Part shown: piece after piece, positions 62,288 to 64,000 of the stretch | Position numbering within the stretch: the first letter of the stretch is position 1 | Layout of the letters: each line of letters begins with the position of its first letter | Assembly (NCBI GenBank): GCA_018267475.1 | Contig: JAFDYI010000005.1 | Location: 161,616 to 225,615 of the forward strand | DNA length: 64,000 bases | From: Bacteroidota bacterium | GTDB taxonomy: Bacteria > Bacteroidota > Bacteroidia > B-17B0 > Aurantibacillaceae | Direction of reading: 5' to 3' | Notes under the pieces: model-generated | What the model was told of the DNA's origin: nothing | What the model saw: only the letters and a program-made list of their open reading frames with translations | Database searches by the model: none | Position numbers and translations under genes: made by a program

Positions 62288-63718
62288 CTAACTGCTGTTG
62301 CCAGTTTGCAACAACGTATTTTTTTTTACAAAATCCTCACTAAGTGGGTATTTTTCTTTTAAATCCCCTTGTATGCGTATCCTTTGCTTAAAAAACAGAG
62401 ATACCTGCTTTATGAATTTTACGTTTCTTTTTTTTACCGGTAGCGTGCCGCGTGAGGTATTAAAAAACATTGTTGCTGTAAAACACGAAACATTCAAGCG
62501 GTTCAAAAACAAGAAGCCCCTCTCTACCGTTCTAATGCGATAGAAAAACATTAAATTTAGAACGCGCAATCAGTTGCTTGGTTTCTTTGTGCAGAGTGGT
62601 ATTGTTTTTTTTATCTAATCTAAGGGTAAGCAAATTATAACGCACGGTAAAATAGTTTTTTGAAATAAAATAGAACGCATCCGGCTTTATTTTTTTCATC
62701 ATTTTTTAGGCTTGCTCGCGTTTTCCTGTATATAAATAGCACTCGGCCGCCAGCAGTTGAAACTGCCTGTAATATCCTTTCCAAACAAACTCGCGATGCA
62801 TTTTGTAATCTTTTACGGCAAGCCCCATCAGCTTAATAGCTTCTTTAAAATGATGAGTTAGCACCAAGCCGTCCACCACAAAATAATGAAAGCCCGGAAA
62901 ATTTTTAAAATGCAAACCAACACGAGGCATCCTTTTTTCGATACTAAAAATTTGTTGCAATAGTTTGTTTAACGGTTTTTTTGCTACAAAATGGGTGTAT
63001 AATAACATGCATTGATAATACCTGCCCATAGGCATGGGGTGTATGGCTTCGGGTATTTCAAGCGCCATTAAAATATCGTAGTAGCGTTGCATCAAGGCAA
63101 GGTCTTGCAACAAAAAAGCTCTAAAAAAAGCAGGCAATGACCAAATATCTGTGCTTCGGGTGTTTTTTTACATTTTAAGTATTCGATATACCCCTTATAT
63201 TGAAACGAAACTAAATTGTCATAATCAGGGAAATGTTCAAAGTAAAAAACCTGCGCTAATTTGTTTTTTGCCAAATCGGGTATTACACTCTCAAAAGCAA
63301 AAGGATCGACGCGTAGGCGCTCGGCAATTCTTCTAGATACAAGCTGCATCGTTTCATCATTATCAGCAATGTTGTAATAATCTTTAATGTTAAAAATGTT
63401 TTTAAATAAAGCCAACTCTTCTTTCGTTACACTCCCTTTATTCGTTTCTTGGTTTACAAAATGATTCCAACTATCATAACCGCAATAAACAGCCAGCACA
63501 TTTAATGTTTGATACGAATCCTGAAAACCGCTGGCATAAAAACCCATAAATCGTTTTAAGGTTGCCGGACTGAGGTAGTGTTTTGTTTTTCTAATAATAG
63601 CATCGCTTAAGCCGTGGCAATCAACGGGGTTTTCTATACCAAGGGCGTAAACATACTTTACTTTTTCTTTTAGCGCTTGTGCTTTATTAGCAGGTACGGT
63701 GTTAGGTGTTCTTGCCAT
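62288..63718 (-). pseudogene. Broken HTH-like/TPR-like hypothetical gene
   Basis: Reads as one protein cut by lesions. The N-terminal frame 63718-63092 (MARTPNTVPANKAQALKEKV...) has a DNA-binding-like head seen in Bacteroidota regulators (LSDAIIRKTKHYLSPATLKRFMGFYAS, TLNVLAVYCGYDSWNHFV). Homology shifts frame at a 7-T run (63123-63129; eight T would restore LLFFRAFLLQDLAL). The second frame ends in TAA at 62706 after GKREQA, yet sense reading continues in frame (KMMKKIKPDAFYFIS...) to TAG at 62532, and a third frame (to 62288) ends EKYPLSEDFVKKNTLLQTG. Full product would be about 475 residues. The part beyond 62532 is least certain. Confidence 0.6.
62296..62328 (+). terminator. Possible terminator of the beta-oxidation operon
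   Basis: Stem TGTTGC / GCAACA (6 bp, 6-nt loop) then ACGTATTTTTTTTT. A short stem but a strong T-run, 12 nt after the stop. Confidence 0.6.
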
Positions 63719-63729
63719 AGTGTTCCATG

Positions 63730-63737
63730 CAAAAGTA
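63730..63737 (-). promoter_or_regulatory. -7 box of the broken gene
   Basis: TACTTTTG on the minus strand, full TAnnTTTG match, 11 nt before ATG 63718. Suggests the gene was once expressed from here. Confidence 0.4.
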
Positions 63738-64000
63738 TCATTTTATTTTTTTACGCTTTTAATGAACGTTAATGAATTTTAAATGAAAACAAAAATAAGG
63801 TTTATTTGTAAAAAAATTATTGAATATAGAAAAGAAGGGATTAATAGCACAAAAAATGCAGCTTAATGAAGTCAATAAAAAATGCACATTAAAAGGTTGC
63901 AATTACACTTTTTAAGTTACACACTTTGTGGGATAGTGTTGCTGAACTTACCAAAGCGCCTAGTTTCTTTTTTTTTATACTTTCTTTAGAAGAATTATGC
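63738..64000. other. AT-rich intergenic sequence to window edge
   Basis: No coding frame, RNA gene or strong hairpin seen. The next gene would be beyond base 64000. Confidence 0.6.

Noticed and set aside
1..64000. CRISPR arrays, prophage, rRNA operon
   Set aside because: No regularly spaced identical repeats, phage structural genes or rRNA sequences were seen.

Overview
The window reads as a chromosomal segment of a Bacteroidota bacterium, most likely an uncultured or environmental relative of the Chitinophagales/Sphingobacteriales/Saprospirales; the order cannot be fixed from this sequence. The evidence is phylum-specific: type IX secretion (T9SS) components (PorP/SprF-like protein, PorX, SprE/PorW), two giant PKD/SprB-repeat adhesins ending in the type B (gliding-motility-associated) sorting domain, Bacteroidota-only families (DUF3822, DUF4296), very weak Shine-Dalgarno signals, and repeated TAnnTTTG -7 promoter boxes, several with a TTG -33 box 18-20 nt upstream. 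Base composition is AT-rich and coding density is high.

Layout. 1-12.1 kb (+): 3' part of a UvrD/PcrA helicase, a PorP/SprF-like protein, crotonase plus a DUF4296 lipoprotein, a SprB-repeat adhesin, a beta-helix-like lipoprotein, then DUF4349-SufE-SufT and a rhodanese-thioredoxin lipoprotein. 12.1-20.2 kb: a GT9 transferase (-), tRNA-His (+), porX (-) and a 1674-residue PKD adhesin (-). 20.4-25.6 kb (+): serS, OmpH/Skp-like, MazG-like, then a four-gene cassette that looks like copper handling: a Cys/His-rich small protein, a Met-rich outer-membrane barrel, an MbnP-like lipoprotein and a small cytochrome-like lipoprotein. It has its own promoter, a palindromic operator and a strong terminator. 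25.6-36.9 kb: a double-parvulin PPIase, queA, rhodanese + phosphosulfolactate synthase (ComA) + TPR, an RND exporter, arsC, metG. 37.0-44.1 kb (-): a GT2/methyltransferase cluster, a TMEM175 channel, rhomboid, mutL, and a saccharopine/alanine-dehydrogenase-like enzyme. 44.2-50.2 kb: sprE/porW, a KdsC-like phosphatase, a frameshifted TetX-like monooxygenase, kdsA, HU. 50.4-53.3 kb (-): fmt, coaD, rsmD, DUF3822. 53.4-62.3 kb (+): an amidase, then a MarR-controlled fatty-acid beta-oxidation operon interrupted by a four-helix-bundle (S23/IVP) cassette with flanking inverted repeats. 62.3-63.7 kb (-): a decayed HTH/TPR-like gene.

How it fits together. The T9SS/adhesin genes (export apparatus, regulator and two cargo adhesins) suggest a surface-attached or gliding lifestyle. 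kdsA, the KdsC-like phosphatase, GT9 and GT2 point to LPS/surface glycan synthesis. The marR-fad-acyl-CoA dehydrogenase operon, plus the separate crotonase, indicates fatty-acid use. The most noteworthy items are the copper-type cassette with its operator, the MarR operator palindrome, the four-helix-bundle insertion, the rhodanese-ComA pair (a possible sulfonate/sulfonolipid route), and two genes each broken by what looks like a one-base homopolymer deletion.
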